This document shows, in pieces, positions 1-13,937 of a stretch of DNA of 64,000 bases. This stretch comes from Apus apus (taxonomy: Eukaryota > Chordata > Aves > Apodiformes > Apodidae), in NCBI RefSeq assembly GCF_020740795.1, contig NC_067289.1:23424608-23488607 (forward strand). Reading direction: 5' to 3'. How positions within the stretch are numbered: the first letter of the stretch is position 1; each line of letters begins with the position of its first letter. The position numbers and the translations under genes were made by a program. A model generated the notes under the pieces. It searched no databases and was not told the origin of the DNA. It worked only from the letters and a program-made list of their open reading frames with translations.

Positions 1-269
1 TTCAAATATTTTTGCTTTATTGTGAACATCCTGTTAATGAGAAAAATATTCTAATCAAAGAAATGTGTTTCCTTCAATTCTCTTCAGAGTGTTATTTGCA
101 GCTTCAGAATAGCACGCTCAGTTATGTCTGTTTTATTTCTAAATTAGGAAAACAAAGCTTCAGAAAATTATTAAGTAAGCCTCTTAGCTACTGTTAAGCA
201 ACATCCAGTATTAATTATTTAATCGCTTTTTTGTTATTTTTCATCAGGTAAGAAGAGAATAGCACACTC
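1..269. other. AT-rich intergenic DNA
   Basis: No gene or repeat recognised. The small open frame here has no family resemblance. Confidence 0.5.
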
Positions 270-1337
270 ACTCAAAGGGTTTCTTTCCACAGAACACCTC
301 CACGCAGCAGACCCAGCTCTCAAAGCCAGTGCAAGGTGTGATGCCTTCACCCAGGCAGAGGGGTTGAAACCTTTCCTTGGAAAGCCAGTGGAGAGGCTGG
401 TGGGACCCAGAGCAAGAGTCATTTGTGTGTGTTGTGGCACTTCAGCACCTGGCAAGGGTGACATCCAGGCTGAGCATGAGAGGGATGTGCAAACGCTGCC
501 GAGACAGCAGCAAGAGGGGACTCCTCGGTGCTTAGCAGCTTCTCGGGGGGGACGCAGGCTCTGTGGGTGTTGTACCTTCGGGCCTTTTTTGGTTTTGTCC
601 CTGTTTTGGGTTAGTGCGGTGAGGTTTTGGTAGCGGGGGGGCCACAGGGGTGGCTCCCGTGAGAAGCTGCTGGAAGTTACCCTGGCTCCACTTCCCGCCC
701 TGCTTCTGGCCCAGGCTGAGAGGACGAGGGAAGCTGGATGTGCCTCTGTGAGTGACATACTCAAGAAGGGGAGACAAACTGCCTCCTGGCAGAGGAGCGG
801 GGTGAGAGCAGAGACGCCAAGGGTGGTGAGGAAGGAGGGAGAGGAGGTGCCCGAGCAGAGGTTCCCCTGCAGCCCGTGGTGAGATGGCAGCCGTCCCCCT
901 GCAGCTCCTGGAGGAGCAGGGCGGCACAGACGTGGATCCAAAGCCACGGAGGACCCAGCAGCGGGGCAGGTGACCGTGCCCAGCGCAGGCCGTGGCTCTG
1001 AGGGAAGGCTGCACGGGAGCAGCCTGTGCCTGAGGGGCTGCACCTCCTGGAAGGGACTCTCTGCGATGGGAGGGACCCCCACACGGAGCAGGGAAAGGCT
1101 GTGAGGAACCCTCCCCCTCAGGAGGAAGGAGTGGCAGAACTGACAGGTAATGAGCTGATCTTGAAACCCCCAATTCCCATCCCCCTGTGCTGCTGAGGGG
1201 GAGGCAGGAGGGAGGTAATTTGGGCCCGGGAAGAAGGGAGGGTGGGAGGCAGGGGGATCAGGGCCTGGCCGGTACCGGCCGGGCCTCAACCCGGACGCCC
1301 CTGGGAGCAGGTACAGGCTTTGGTGTCGGGACCCGAA
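270..1337. other. GC-rich block, possible retroviral or other repeat relic
   Basis: This roughly 1-kb block is much richer in G and C than the flanking DNA and stops exactly where the CR1 copy begins. The stretch around 1150-1260 (C-rich then GGGAGG-rich) recalls GC-rich segments of endogenous retrovirus-like repeats common in birds, but no retroviral protein or paired LTR is seen. The long reverse-strand open frame over it is not convincing, because it also runs through the CR1. It could equally be a unique CpG-rich element. Low certainty. Confidence 0.3.
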
Positions 1338-1657
1338 GGGGCCTACGAGAAAGCTGGAGGCAGGACTTTTAAAAGGGACATGTAGCAACGGGACAACGGG
1401 TAATGGGTTTAAGCTGGAAGAACGTAGATTTAAGTTAAACATTAGGAAGAAATTATTCACTATGAGGGTGGAGAGACACTGGAACAGGTTGTCCAGGGAA
1501 GCTGCAGATGCCCCATCCCTGGGAATGTTCAAGACCAGGCTGGATGGGGTTTGGAGCAACCTGCTCTCGTGGGAGGTGCCCCTGCCCGTGCAGGGGGCTT
1601 GGAAGGAGGTGATCTCTAAGGTCCCTGCCAACCCAAACCATTCTATGATTCTGTGAT
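1338..1657 (+). mobile_element. CR1 LINE fragment, 3' end
   Basis: Recognised by the CR1 3' region: 'gaagaaattattcactatgag', 'gagacactggaacaggttg', 'ggctggatggggtttggagca', and the terminal 'ccattctatgattctgtgat'. It is 5'-truncated, as most CR1 copies are. Translations over it are shadows of the element, not host genes. It directly abuts the GC-rich block upstream. Confidence 0.9.
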
Positions 1658-4600
1658 ACCAGCTCTCCTTGGCTGCTGGGAGAAGCCTCCCACACCCACT
1701 GTCCCATCACATTTCAGGGGATCTAACCATGGCAGGGCTTCCCTTCCCACTCTGCATCCCCGCAGAGGCACCAGCCCACGCTCCGATTACGGACAAGGCA
1801 GCAGAAACTGCTGATGCAAAATCCCAGCTCATCACCACATCTTCCCGAGACTGCCCGAGGCAAGAAGGCTCCTGAGGGTTCCTGAGAAGAGTGAACAACA
1901 TCAGCACAAAACAGAATTATATTGGCTGCTCGCAGAGCAAGCACTGGTGGGGGATTCACCACAAGGTTTGGGAGCTCATGCAGAACAGTCCTGTTTCCCA
2001 CATTTCCCATGAGCCAGGCCAAACCAGTTCCTCAGATACAATATGTGTCAACAATATTGGCTATGAAGGCACAGACGAAAGTAAACTTACAGTCAATGTT
2101 GCTATTATACAGCTAGTGTTGCTATTTTTTTCTTCTTTTGCAATTACACCTTTTTTCCTCATCTCCTTTTGGGCCATGCTGATACCTGCATGACATTTCA
2201 GCCATGAAGTGGGAGCACAAATTTCTTAGGTCCATCTCCCAGTAATTAGCATTATTGATGGCATTTATTGCTGGTTTTATTAAATGCATCTGGAGAAAGG
2301 TTGCAAACTGCTGATTGAGACTGAACAGCAAATGGCTGAATGGGAAGAGTCTTGAAAATTCCCTCTGCAAGGGGTGGGAAGGCAAAGGACCATAGATCTT
2401 ATGTGTTACTGCTGTAATGCAAATGATATATTGACATCTGTAGCTTTCTTTACAGAATCCTGCAAATTGTTTATTCTCTTATTGTTCTTTTCTATAGAGT
2501 TTCATCTCTGCACTTACCACTACAACTCTGTATTGGTGGGATAGAGAAGATGACTTGGCAGCTTGTCCTTTTTCATTGGCTTCATCATCAGAAAAAAAAG
2601 GATACTCTACAAGTCCACATGCACATCTTTTCCTACTTCAACAGTCAGATATATGCCATTGAGCAACCTTCCCTTGCATCTCTGAAGCCCACTTTGATAC
2701 CTGGAACAAGGTTCTCTCATCCTGATTTCTGCTAGGAGAGATTGCCCCCAAACACATCATGGTTCTGTAGTTGACCAAGACCAGACCCATGGGTTGGAAA
2801 TCATCATCTAGGTCAGGAATGATGCTTATAAAAAAACTTTGTATGGCAAGGTCTGCACCACAGCTGCTTGCCTTGTACTTGATCACTTGATTTACTTCAT
2901 GAACATGCAGCTCTTTCCTGAACTTTTTTTAGAAGTGTTACATGAAGTAACTCCTCCAAGAGCAAGAGGTGCATCTCAGTATTTCTAGCTCCACACTATA
3001 TGTTGCAGGTGCCTTCAAGGATAAGCTTCTTGTTACCTAAAGAAGTCCCTCTCTAAACATAAATACAGAGTCTCAACACTCTTTTTGGTGTGGTTCCCAA
3101 CTGCACTCATACAAAAACTGTTTACAGCAATTCCATCAACTGTCATTTAACAGTGCCTCTGTACCAGCTATACCAAGACATGGTTAGTCCCTCATGGGGA
3201 AGTCATGAGTTATGTCAAAATTAATGAAAACCAACTGGCCAAACTACTTACAGCAGGGAAGAAAATGCTGAGGAAGAGGAGCTGAGGACAGTAGTAACCA
3301 TCAACAGGATGAGTATCAGGTACATGACAAGAAACTTTGGGATTTACATTGGATGGTGTTCCTTGATGAGTCCACATCCATCTGTCAGCTTCACTTGGAA
3401 CCACGCACCCTGATTCAAACTGATAGCAAGAATCTGAGTCAAGTAAGTGAATATTTTTGCTAAATGTTGTCTGTCACATCATGTTACTCCACTTCAGTTT
3501 CTTCACCTTATGTACTAACATGATGTGGTGTAACATAGCATGATACAGTGTGAATGATTTAATGTGACATGACAGAAAACCATTGCTGCAGCTTTTGGAA
3601 TAAACACCTGGGTTTAGTAGTTATTTTATCTGCTGGGAACAGCTTTTTAAAATACGTAACCTGGGCTCTGCTAAAGTACATTGCACTCTACTCTTTTTGT
3701 ATCTCTAATACTTTCATAACAATTACATTGTTCATTTTCTTTAATCCAGAGGCTGTGTTCCCTCATAGGGCTGGGGGTTTTGTGAGTTTTCTTTTCATTA
3801 GGAGAGAATTGTCTTACAAAAATTGTGGGGAAAAGAACTGTTCTGAACCATGAATGGAGACACATACGGAAAAAGTTCTTATTATGTAATGAAAACACTG
3901 TCTCTCTGAACAGCAAAGAACATATTTACCCACAGGTTATAATAATAACAGTTCAGGAGACTTGTTTTGGCTTCAAAAACTTCAGCAGAAAAGTGAAAAC
4001 TGGGTAAAAATAATCTCTCCTTGGACTAACAGGGACACAGATAAGGCAAACATTTAACTGTTGATTTTGTACTTCACAGAATCACAGAATTTTTTGCAAA
4101 TGAGGGTTTTACAAACAGGAACATTTTCAATAAGAAAAGTCAAAGTTTGGTTGAGCCTTCCTAGGATTTTGATTCATTATCCTTGACCTGACTGACAGAA
4201 ATATTAGCAGTGGGAAATAAAACTGCTGGTTTAGTTATTTAAAAAAAATAAAGTAATTTATTCATTTTGAATATATTCTTTCCTTCCAAAAATCCTTCCA
4301 TCTGTGTGTGAATGCATGAAAGCTAATTAAATTGGCAGCCATAGCTCTGTACTTCTCATTTGGAGGACCTTCATCACAAGCAAGGAGAACTTCATCCTCC
4401 AGCTCCTTGTGGTTTTCCTAAGCAGAGGGAAGGGGAATGAAACACCAGTGACCTTCAGCTCCTCACATCACAAAGTTCAGCTCATCACAGAGCTGGTTTT
4501 CAGAAAAAAATAAAAAGGAATAGATTTAGATCACCATGCTCTCTTCAGAAGGAACAAAATGGATCCCAGGAGGCCAGATATGCCTCACAGAGGCATTTGG

Positions 4601-7600
4601 TGTGTTCTCTGTATACCTGGCACCTTCTGAAGCAAAGCCTGCAACTGTCACAGGGTACCTATAAGCTTTCCACTAGCTGTCCTTCTTGCCTCTTGTCCAA
4701 AGATGCCATCTCAATACATGGTATGCAACCCTAATGTTAAATTCCAGAGTAGTCATAAATGTGGGGCTGGGATTGTGGCCAGGGGAGGGGAAAACTGGCC
4801 AAAAACAAAAAGCCAGAACAAAACTTGTCCTCCCATGGGGACTTCACTGAGGTGCCAGCACCATGGTGGCCCTGGGGACACCTGGGGTCCTCCACTGACC
4901 AGAGCCACCCCTGGTGCTCCCCATCAGGAAGGGGAGTTGTCCAGGAACACAGGTTTGATAGCATGGAGAACCAAACCCTGCCATTTTTCCAAAAGCAAAG
5001 CACCTTTTGTCCTTTGGTAAAAATTAAAAACTCAGAGGGTTAGGGCAAAGCAGATTTTAATTTATAATGAAAACAAGGATACCATTGCCTGTATTTTTAC
5101 AACAGCCCCGAAGAGCTCCCTTGCTATGTGAGCCCAGCAAGCTGGCAATGTATTTTAATGTATTTATTTGATTATGCATTCATTCTTTCATTCATTCATC
5201 TATTCAGTCATTCATTCAGACACTTGTTCATTCATCCCTGTCCTTTTGCAGGAAGAGAACATAAGCCAGCAGTGGCACACTTCTTCACTGCCCCGATTTA
5301 CAGCCACAGCTCTGAGTTTGTATCAATAAATCTCTTTGGTCCTCTTCAATCCCACATTATCCATCATTAGCAACCAGGATTTAAAAAAAGGATTAAAAAT
5401 AATATCAGATTATAGATAGATAGATACGGGTATTGGTTGCAATGCTTTGATTAAAGTGCTGGGTTGTTGGGTATTTTTTTCCTGTTATTTAAGACCTCTC
5501 ACATTCACAGTTCTCTAGATCTTGCCATTATTTTCACAGACAATCCTTGACTTTTTATGAGCTGGCCTAAGCATTTTGCTGTTGGTACTGAAGGGTAAGG
5601 CAGTCCTAGTGCCTGCCCAGTGGCTGCTTCTGAAGAGGAGCTCCAGGGAGCCTGGCTTTCACCTCTACCTTTGTTGCCTTTGAGAGACCTTTTGGTGTCT
5701 TCTGGCCAGGGAAATAATTATTTAAAAACAACCTTTCTGGAGCAGCCATCCCTGTTCTGGGTCCTAGCAGAGCATCTATGGGTTGTGTCTAGAATAGCCT
5801 CACTCAGTCCAAGCATGTACATTTATCTGCTTCTGAGTACACCTTAAACATGGGAATATCTTCTCTGGAGAGGACTGAAATGAAGGGGAACTACTCTTTG
5901 AGCTGGGATTTCTCACAACCTAACAGCAGCTGGAAGAATTTTTCTCCCGTATTTCTGAAATGCCCTTAATTAATTTTGCAGACAACTTGCAACATAATTT
6001 TGTCCCTAAACTGTTAACCTTGAAAAATATTTGACAGTGTACTAACAACTCAGAAACTTGTTATCACAGGGAATATAATAAATCCATAAATATCCTAGTT
6101 TCTCTCAAAAGTCCCACAATAATTCTATGTTGTTGGTCCTTTCTTTCCCTTTAGTTTTGCTTTTTGACCTGGTGGCAGGAGATGCAGGAGAGAAAGAGAG
6201 TATGTTAAAAAAAAAAAAAAAAAAAAGCAGTTTGGAAGAACAGGTAGTTATATATCATAGATAACTTTGTAATGTGTTTTTTTTTTTTAATAATAAAAAG
6301 GAGATATCCTTTGCATTTCTTACTCATTTGCATGGCTTCAGGGCACCAGAAGACAGAGATACTGGATGGCACAACCTGCCATCTGCAGTCAGGTCAGAAC
6401 TAGTCCCTGGTAAACAAAAAAGACAACAGAGCAGTTGACACAGGGCAGAGCCATAGTTGGCCTATAGCTGCAACTGCTTCTTCTTACATAAGCAGGAAGG
6501 TATTTTAAAAGAATTATGATGCCATATAGGTTGACAGTGTGCTTAAAAGCCATGTTCAGTTAGGCAGAGAAAATGAGAAATTTGAAATACATGCATTCCT
6601 CTGACATCAGTGACCTTATTAAAGTCATGGAAACCCTGGATAACTGAATAACTTTAATTAAAGTTATTAAATTTTCTTTTATTCGTTAGTCCTTACAAGC
6701 TCAGAAGCTCTGTTATATTTAACAGTCTGGCATCAACTGCTGTGGGTAATGAAGATGATCTTCTTCCAGGTCTGTCTGCTGTTCTTACTATGCTGCCATT
6801 TGAAATCATCAGGAAAAAATAATCATAAGCTTAAAAAAGCTAAAGCAGACAGGCTGTTTCAGATTATTTCAGTATGTGTACTTGCTACAACAACCAACTG
6901 TTCCTGTTAAAATCACAGTCTGATTTTCCTCCTGAAAATCAGGTTATAAACAAAAGGATTAGACAAAGACAGAGCCAGGGAGAGAATGCAGATCTGGGTT
7001 CAAATGCACATTGGAAATTGTGGAAACACTTTGGTTTGAGGCCTTCTCTATTTTATGTATTTCTGTCCCAGGGATTAACTATGTAGCTCAGTAGAAAACA
7101 GAAAAGGAGGTCATTATTTTACAGTTTAATTTAAAGGAATCTGAAGGCTGGGGATCAGTAGGGAAAGCAAGCACAGCTGCATTTCTTGTAATTTTCCCAT
7201 TAGAATATACTAATTTCCACACTGCTGCTCCCTTATTTTTGGTGTGTTGGTAGGTGTTAGTCTCATATTTGGATCCAGCAGCCCAGAAAGCTTGAAAAGC
7301 ACGAGTCTCTTTTTCGCTAAAGGAACAATTTCTCACCTAGTTCAGGCATGCCTTCAGCTTTTATTTGCTAATCTTCACATAAAAGATAAAACTCTGCTGC
7401 TGAATTGACATTATTACACTTTGTAATGCTTATTTCAGAAAAGAAACTCAATATATCATAGGTACTGGTAAAACTTGGCCTTCTTAGAGGTGCTCCACAG
7501 TCTGGAATGTGTTTTGCCTTATAATAAATCTTCATGGGGAACAACTTTCATCCCATCTTGGAGGAGGTGACTGTGTTCAAGGTGGCTCAGGAAACATGTG

Positions 7601-8410
7601 AGGGAGATGAACTTGCAATTTCAGAGCCTAGAATCCCCTGATCCCACAGCATCCCCCTCTGTGTGAGGCTTTTCCTCCCAGACATAATCACCTTCTCTGC
7701 CATCCCCTCTATCGCAGGTTTTCAAGCCAGCAAACAGCCCAGACTTGTAAATGGCTTAAACTCTTAAACTCTTAAACTTTCTAACATGCTAAAACATTTA
7801 CCAGGAAAATATCAGGGCTGTTGTGTGTACACTAAGCATTTCCTCACCTGTGGTATTACATTTTGAAATGCTGGATTTCCTCTTCAAGGAAGATTTTTTC
7901 AGCTCACTTATTTTCACATACTAAGACTCTTAAAAGGAGCTTTTTTATTTCTCACTAAACATAGCCACTAAACACAGCAGATGACTGAAAAAATGAAAGA
8001 AAAAAAACACCTTTTGAAATATTTGAATCAACACTAACAAAATATATTTGATCTGGCTGTATTTCTAAGGTTGTAATCTGAACTATCACCAAGTACCTGA
8101 AAGCTCACAAAAGGGGGATTTATGTAATATTTGCAGAAAGTCAGACATTTCTATAGTAAGTGCAATTATCTTTTAGAGCCCTCCTGTTCACCATCATCAC
8201 CTGGCCATTGATAACTGTGACATCCAGTTCTGATATCCAGTGATATCTTTTCCGGATATTATCCCTTTGACCAAAATAAAACTAGGTGACCTGAAGGCAT
8301 CTGTTCCCTGCTTGGCTGCCAGCTATCTGATACAGGCTCAGAGATCACTCCCTCTTCATTCAGGCTTTTGTATATTTTCAAATACATTTTCAAGCATAAG
8401 ATTTGTTTCC
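1658..8410. other. Gene-free intergenic DNA
   Basis: AT-rich unique-looking sequence with only short, unrelated open frames. Contains a CATT-rich patch (5178-5237), an A run (6206-6226) and a T run (6279-6289). A more GC-rich patch lies at 4750-4950 without recognisable content. Confidence 0.5.
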
Positions 8411-8910
8411 CTCTGTACTCAGCACTGGTGAGGCCACACCTTGAATACTGTGTCCAGTTCTGGGCACCTCAATACAAGAAAGACATCAAGGTGCTGGAGT
8501 GGGTGCAGAGAAGAGCAACTAGGCTGGTGAAAATTGGTGCTGTTTAGTTTGAAGAAAAGGAGGCTGAGGGGAGACCTCATCACCCTCTACAGCCGTCTGA
8601 GAGAACATTGTAAAGAGCTAGGCGCTGGTGTCTTCTCACAAGTAACTGGTGATAGAACAAGAGGAAATGGCCTCAAGCTGTGCCTGGGGATATTTAGACT
8701 AGACATTAGGAAGAACTTTTTCACTGAAAGGGTTGTCAGACACTGGAACCGGCTGCCCAGGGAGGTGGTTGAGTCACCATCCCTGCATGTGTTTAAAAGT
8801 CATCTAGATGTGGTGCTTGGGCACACAGCTTTGTGCTGGACTTGGTAGAGTAGGGTTAATGGTTGAACTTTAAGGTCTTTTACAACCTAAGTGATTCTGG
8901 ATTCTGTGAT
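8411..8910 (+). mobile_element. CR1 LINE fragment, about 500 bp
   Basis: Starts in the end of the reverse-transcriptase region ('actgtgtccagttctgggc', 'gtgcagagaagagcaac') and runs through 'aggaagaactttttcactga' and 'agacactggaaccggctgc' to a degenerate 'gattctggattctgtgat'. Its tail differs from the copies at 1.3 and 18.8 kb, suggesting a different and older subfamily. It is interrupted by many small changes and has no intact ORF. Confidence 0.92.
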
Positions 8911-10518
8911 GAGCCACCCCCCTAAAGCCTCTTATTGATGGGTTGGGGTTTTTAAAATTATTTAAATCAGCCAGCTCTAACAATAGCAATTTCTTCATCA
9001 GGACAATACCAATCATATCCATATATTTACACCAGGAATACCTTTAGCTTGGTGATTTCTTAGTCTGCATCAGCAGCTCCTTTGTCACAGATGTATTTTT
9101 TTGCCCAGTGTTCTGTTTGTCCTACATATGCCACAGCTGCCTGTTGAAGCAGCACAGCAAAGGCTTTGGGGATTTCCCAACAATAAAGTTAAAATCTCTT
9201 TCCTGGTTAGTATTCAGCAAGGCTATAACATTTAGCAGACATTTTCCCTTCTTTCAGCTTGCAATAGGCCACATTTATCAGCATGGAGTAGCAATCAACA
9301 TGTATTTGCTTGTGTATTTATAAAAGTCAGCTGTATGCTTCCTCGTTATTTGCAATTGTTCCTTTAAAAAACTTTGCTTTCTTTGTCTTTAGTGAGGAGA
9401 TTCTGGGCATATATTATGTGTATATGGTTGTGTGTGGAAAGCACTTTTTGGTGTATGATAAGTACATAAGTATTATCACAGGCATGTCATTAATAGCTAA
9501 GTGAATTATTTATGCAACCCCTTATTTCATCCCCAGATGTATTTAATGTTGGTATAACGGTATTAGATAAGATATCTTTAAAAAAATAATAATAATTTTT
9601 ATTTGTTTCTCTGCCCTGAACGTGCCAGTTTCCTATGGAAGCTAAATTCTAATATGACTGAATTCTTGAGGAAGAGAAAATACTACATTATGCAAAGCTC
9701 TGAAAGTGATCTAAAATAGCTGTCCTACCAATAATTAAACTATGGATGGACAGCATGGCCTTTGTGAGGAGTCTAAGGAGTGACCATTCTTGCCTTCATT
9801 TATCTTCCCTCCTTATTGACTTGTCTCACCAAAGAGTTAAAAACTGTGTTTCCATCCTTTTCTATCAAAGCATCAAATTTATTATTTTTTTAAATAATAA
9901 CCAATTCAGAAAAGCATTTTGGCACTTGTGTAGCCCCCACTGTCTCAAATTTAATGGGTATTAACTATCCCAACAGATTTTCTGAAATAAAATCCATTGG
10001 TCTGTGTCAGTCAGGATCTTGAAAACTGAAGAACCGAGTCTGTTAATATGCATTAAAATGAGCTGGGAGCCTTCACCAAACTTTGGTTCAGGCTCTGACA
10101 ACCCCAACTTCAGCTAAAATTCATCCAATTAAACCTCAAAATAAAACAAAATTATTTGCCTAGGTAAGATTTTTTTTTAATCTATTATTCTTGTTATTGC
10201 TGCAGGTATAATCCCTTCTCTCTATTCACTGTGATATTCCTCCTGGGGCTGCAGTTTGGGATTCTGTTTTACAGACCAAGTATACCCAATGCAGTGAAAT
10301 AGAGAAGAGCTGGGGAAAGCTTGGTAAAATGACTTGGAGCTGAGTGGATTAATTCATGCTGTTTCCCACAGAAAATGTGCAGCTCAGCTGAGCTCTAATT
10401 ATACGATGACATCAAGAGTGGTCTAAAAGTACCTGAGGCCAACAGCCTGAGGCAGGGAAGGATCCTCTGGGGCAAAGCATGGGGCTACAAGCAGGATGGA
10501 TGGGCTTAGAGGAGAAAT
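8911..10518. other. Gene-free intergenic DNA
   Basis: AT-rich. I see no repeat family, gene or RNA here. Confidence 0.5.
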
Positions 10519-10592
10519 GGAGTTGAATGGAGTTCTTTTAAGTCCCTTCCAACCATAACCATTCTATGATTCTATGATTCTATGATTCTATG
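10519..10592 (+). mobile_element. Short CR1 3' end with four ATTCTATG octamers
   Basis: Only the last part of a CR1 remains: 'agtcccttccaaccataacc' followed by four exact tandem ATTCTATG units (10561-10592). The octamer array is the usual CR1 3' terminus, so this copy's 3' end is complete while the body is lost. Confidence 0.85.
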
Positions 10593-13375
10593 AATATTAA
10601 GAAGAAATTATTCCCAGCAGCCAGATCAGCTACACTAAAATAGTCTCCCAAGGGAAGTAATAGAAACGGTGCCACTTGACATCTCTACTGCTCAGTTTGG
10701 CAAACTGTTGGAAATAGTGTGGAGAACAACCTTACACCTGCAGAGTGGTGGCAAGGACAACCAAAACAGCCTCCCTGAACCCCCAACCTTTCTCCCTGCG
10801 TGTGCTGATTGGCAGGCAACAGGGGGAAGGTCCCCATAGTACAACCCTGCACCAGCCACTCATGCACATGGCAGATCACTGTGGGTAAGCAGATTTAATA
10901 AAACCCTGTCATTACATTTATTTATTCTTTTTCAGATGTGGGAAATTCACACACACCAAATGACGTTAAAACAAAAACAAAAAAACCAAACCCAACCAAC
11001 CAAACAAAAAATAACAACAAAACCAACAACACACACACACAAAAGAGTGTATTTGTTCAACGTTTCTCAAGAAATGCTTCTCCATAGAGGCCAGCATTAT
11101 AATTAAAACTATTTAATGTAGTCCCTTGGTATCCTTCCATACATATTTCCTATCCCAAGGCAACCTGAAATACAAACTTATTCAAAGTGAATCTGTCAGG
11201 AGGAAAACTGGAATGGTTTCCGAATCAGATCCCCATGGGACAGGCTGAGTCTGGCTCCAACTGTGTCAGCTCCACAGCATTACTGAGCACAGGGCTGGGA
11301 AGAGGAGGTTTGGCATTGTAGGGGTTAGAGGCAGCTGGGCAACCTGGAGGAAACCTCTCACACTGGTGAGATGTCCAGAGCCTAAGGAATAGGTGAATGA
11401 AGTCTAGTTATGAAGTTGTGAAATCCCCTTTTTAATATGATCAGTCTGTTTCCTCAATTGTCTCAAGCCTAGTTAACCTCACCACACTGTATTTCTGTCC
11501 TTGTACAAAACCCGTAAGACACAACTGAATCTTTGCAGCCTTTTTTGTCCTGCCACTGCTGACAACTTTGATAATAATTCTTGGTGGTTCTAACAAGGCA
11601 ATACTTTCTCCAATTCACTTAGTTTAAACTGACTTCATTAGTGACTTCCCAATGCAGCATTTTTCTTATTGAAGTCAATGCTTTCATTTCCACTGCAAGC
11701 TGGCAGGTCTCAGTCCTGGGTGGTGACAAGTCAAGGCTTCAAAAGCCTTGGGACATGGCTGTGGACTGTCACACCACCCCAACCTGCATGTCCAGAAGGA
11801 ATAAGCAAGATGCCTGCAGCTCTTCTTCATAAACCTTGCACCAAACCCTGTAAAAGCCTGGCTGGCTCTCCTTGTGTGCCCCAGGGAGATGAATATTTAA
11901 CTTGGTCATCTTCCAGAAGGTTTCCTTGCTAAGGCTCCAGACAGGCCAACTACAAAGGATCCCCAATGACAGAAGTAGCACAGAGCTGCAGGGAAGAGGG
12001 TATGATTCAGCATACACCAGACTTGTCATGAGGCAAAAGTAGATGGGAGCCATCTAAAATTCAGATGAGGTTAAGGGAAACCAAAGGCAGCAGAGAAGTT
12101 CACAAAAAACTGCAGAGTGACTATATGAATCTTGCAGAGGAGGTGTCCTCACCAGCAGACACAGTCAAGCCTTGAAGTTTTCCTGCTCAAATCAAAACTC
12201 CCACAGTCTTCAAGTGAGCCCAGGGGCAATATTTCAGTCCCAGCACACTACATGACTTTTATTAATTCCTACCAAGTTTGGAATGCCTGAAGACCCAATC
12301 CACATAGGTACTTGTTTGTATGTATGAATAATAAACATTAGATCATGTAAATTACGTGTATATCACCAGTCGTTTCCAGGCAAAATGAATTACTGAGGTT
12401 TGGTACCAGCAGACTTCAGATTTGCTGAAGGGAACATCTTGTCCTCGCACTGGAGGATGTTCCATGAGAAGACAGTTCCTCAGCTGGGCCAGAAGGATTA
12501 GTAGAACTGATGGAGTAAAAAGAAATTTCAAAAAAACTTGAAAATGTCCAGAGATTTACTGCAGTGCTGGATACAAAGGAAAGTAAACAAACATGGCTTC
12601 ATTACACAGCTCACTACACTGAGCAGCTGATATGCAATCCCTACTCCCTGGCCACACACAGTATCTCATCAGTGACTTCTGTCCAGGAAAGCTGATAAGA
12701 ATGTGAGTTGCCAAGGTGAAGTTTTAAAAGTTCCAATTTTAAAATTCCTTTTTGGGATAAGGTAAGATTTATGGATGATATACTGATTTATAAATATGCT
12801 TAGACAGTAAGTATTTCTGGCTTTAGGCTGGAATCAGAAAGCTTGGTGTAAAGAAAGATTTTTAAAGGGTTTGTGGTACATGAAATAAATCCAACTTACA
12901 CTTTCCAAGAGCCCTCTGGCTGTATAAAAGATGATGACAGTGACAGCAGGGGAAAAAAATTTGCTTATATCTACAATGCTCCATTATTTTCTCATTAACT
13001 TGAGTTTTAAAGGGAATCATATTAGTGCCTCCAGAGGATGAGCTATATAAACAAGAGCTACAAATTTATCTATGCATTAAAATGAATGCTATGGTAACAG
13101 GTTTGATTGCTTTGGATGCAATTTAAAAACCTAAAGGGTGTATTATCCTGAGATAATCTCACCCTTGGGTCCTCATTTATATCATATCTCATACCTATAA
13201 TCCTGAGGGACAGTGACTGGCTAATAATATCCCCTCTGCCTTTGTCTGGGTTGTCATACAGGAGGTGAAACATGCCTCTCCCAAATTCAGGTAACACATT
13301 AGGTAAGTAATTTTATGTCAGTCATTCTGAATCATTAGTTTATGTCTGGAGAATGTGTAGATTTATTTCCTTGGA
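10593..13375. other. Gene-free intergenic DNA
   Basis: Unique-looking sequence apart from an A/C-rich simple stretch at 10970-11043. Short open frames near 11.7-12.0 kb overlap on both strands and look random. Confidence 0.5.
10970..11043 (+). repeat. A/C-rich simple sequence
   Basis: AAAAC and CCAA units passing into a short (CA)n run. Low complexity, without a fixed unit. Confidence 0.75.
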
Positions 13376-13475
13376 CAGTAGGGAAAAATTTCTTAGCAAG
13401 AAGAGAGTGCAGCACATAGCACTTGGTGGAGCAGTGAAATTGCCATCCTTCGAGGTGTTCAGGCTTAGCAAGGCA
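13376..13475 (+). mobile_element. Degraded CR1 fragment
   Basis: Resembles the CR1 stretch 'gggaaaaatttctt ... agcag ... gtgttcagg', with many substitutions. It probably belongs to the same old insertion as the 3' piece at 13.8 kb, with about 320 bp of unassigned sequence between. Confidence 0.5.
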
Positions 13476-13794
13476 GACCATGGTGGAGCCACCTGCTGCA
13501 GAGCTGTGCAGCCTTGGGGGCCAGTTCCCTACCAGTGATAGATAGTCAGTGCCTTGGGTAGCACTGGGTTGCCAGTCTTCACAAGAGACTTCACAAGCTG
13601 CAGTCCACCCTGACTGGATCATTCCTTTGGCCATGTCTTGATGTACTGTGTCTTACTAAGGTCCCTCCAATCCCACCAGGACACAGGTGCAACTTAGGGC
13701 TGCTCGGGTCTATGCTGTCTTTCCAATCATCTGGGAGCAACTGAAGTAGGGCAACTGAAGTGGAGATGGTCTTCCAAAATGTGCAGATATTTTT

Positions 13795-13937
13795 CCAAAG
13801 ATGTGTAGATGTGGTGATTGGAACATGGATAGGAACATGGCTTAGTGGTGGGCTTGGTAGTGTGCTCAATGTGCTGGATTAATGGTTGGACTTGATGAAC
13901 TTAAAGGCCTTTTCCAACCAAAATAACTCTATGATTC
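13795..13937 (+). mobile_element. CR1 3' fragment
   Basis: Contains 'tggttggacttgatgaactt' and 'aaaggccttttccaaccaaa' and ends 'ctctatgatt', the CR1 tail of a subfamily like that at 8.4 kb. Clearly decayed. The preceding DNA may hold a second element inserted between this and 13376-13475. Confidence 0.8.

Noticed and set aside
441..470. REST/NRSF site starting TTCAGCACC
   Set aside because: Only the left half matches; the expected GGACAGCGCC half is absent. The same holds for TTCAGCACC at 58456.
234..1631. 465-codon open frame on the minus strand
   Set aside because: It crosses GC-rich low-information DNA and the CR1 copy, has no recognisable domain, and its composition explains the lack of stops.
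4073..4100. Reverse CR1 end (cacagaatcacagaatt)
   Set aside because: Only about 20 bp match, with no 'accttaaagatcatct' following; too short to call.
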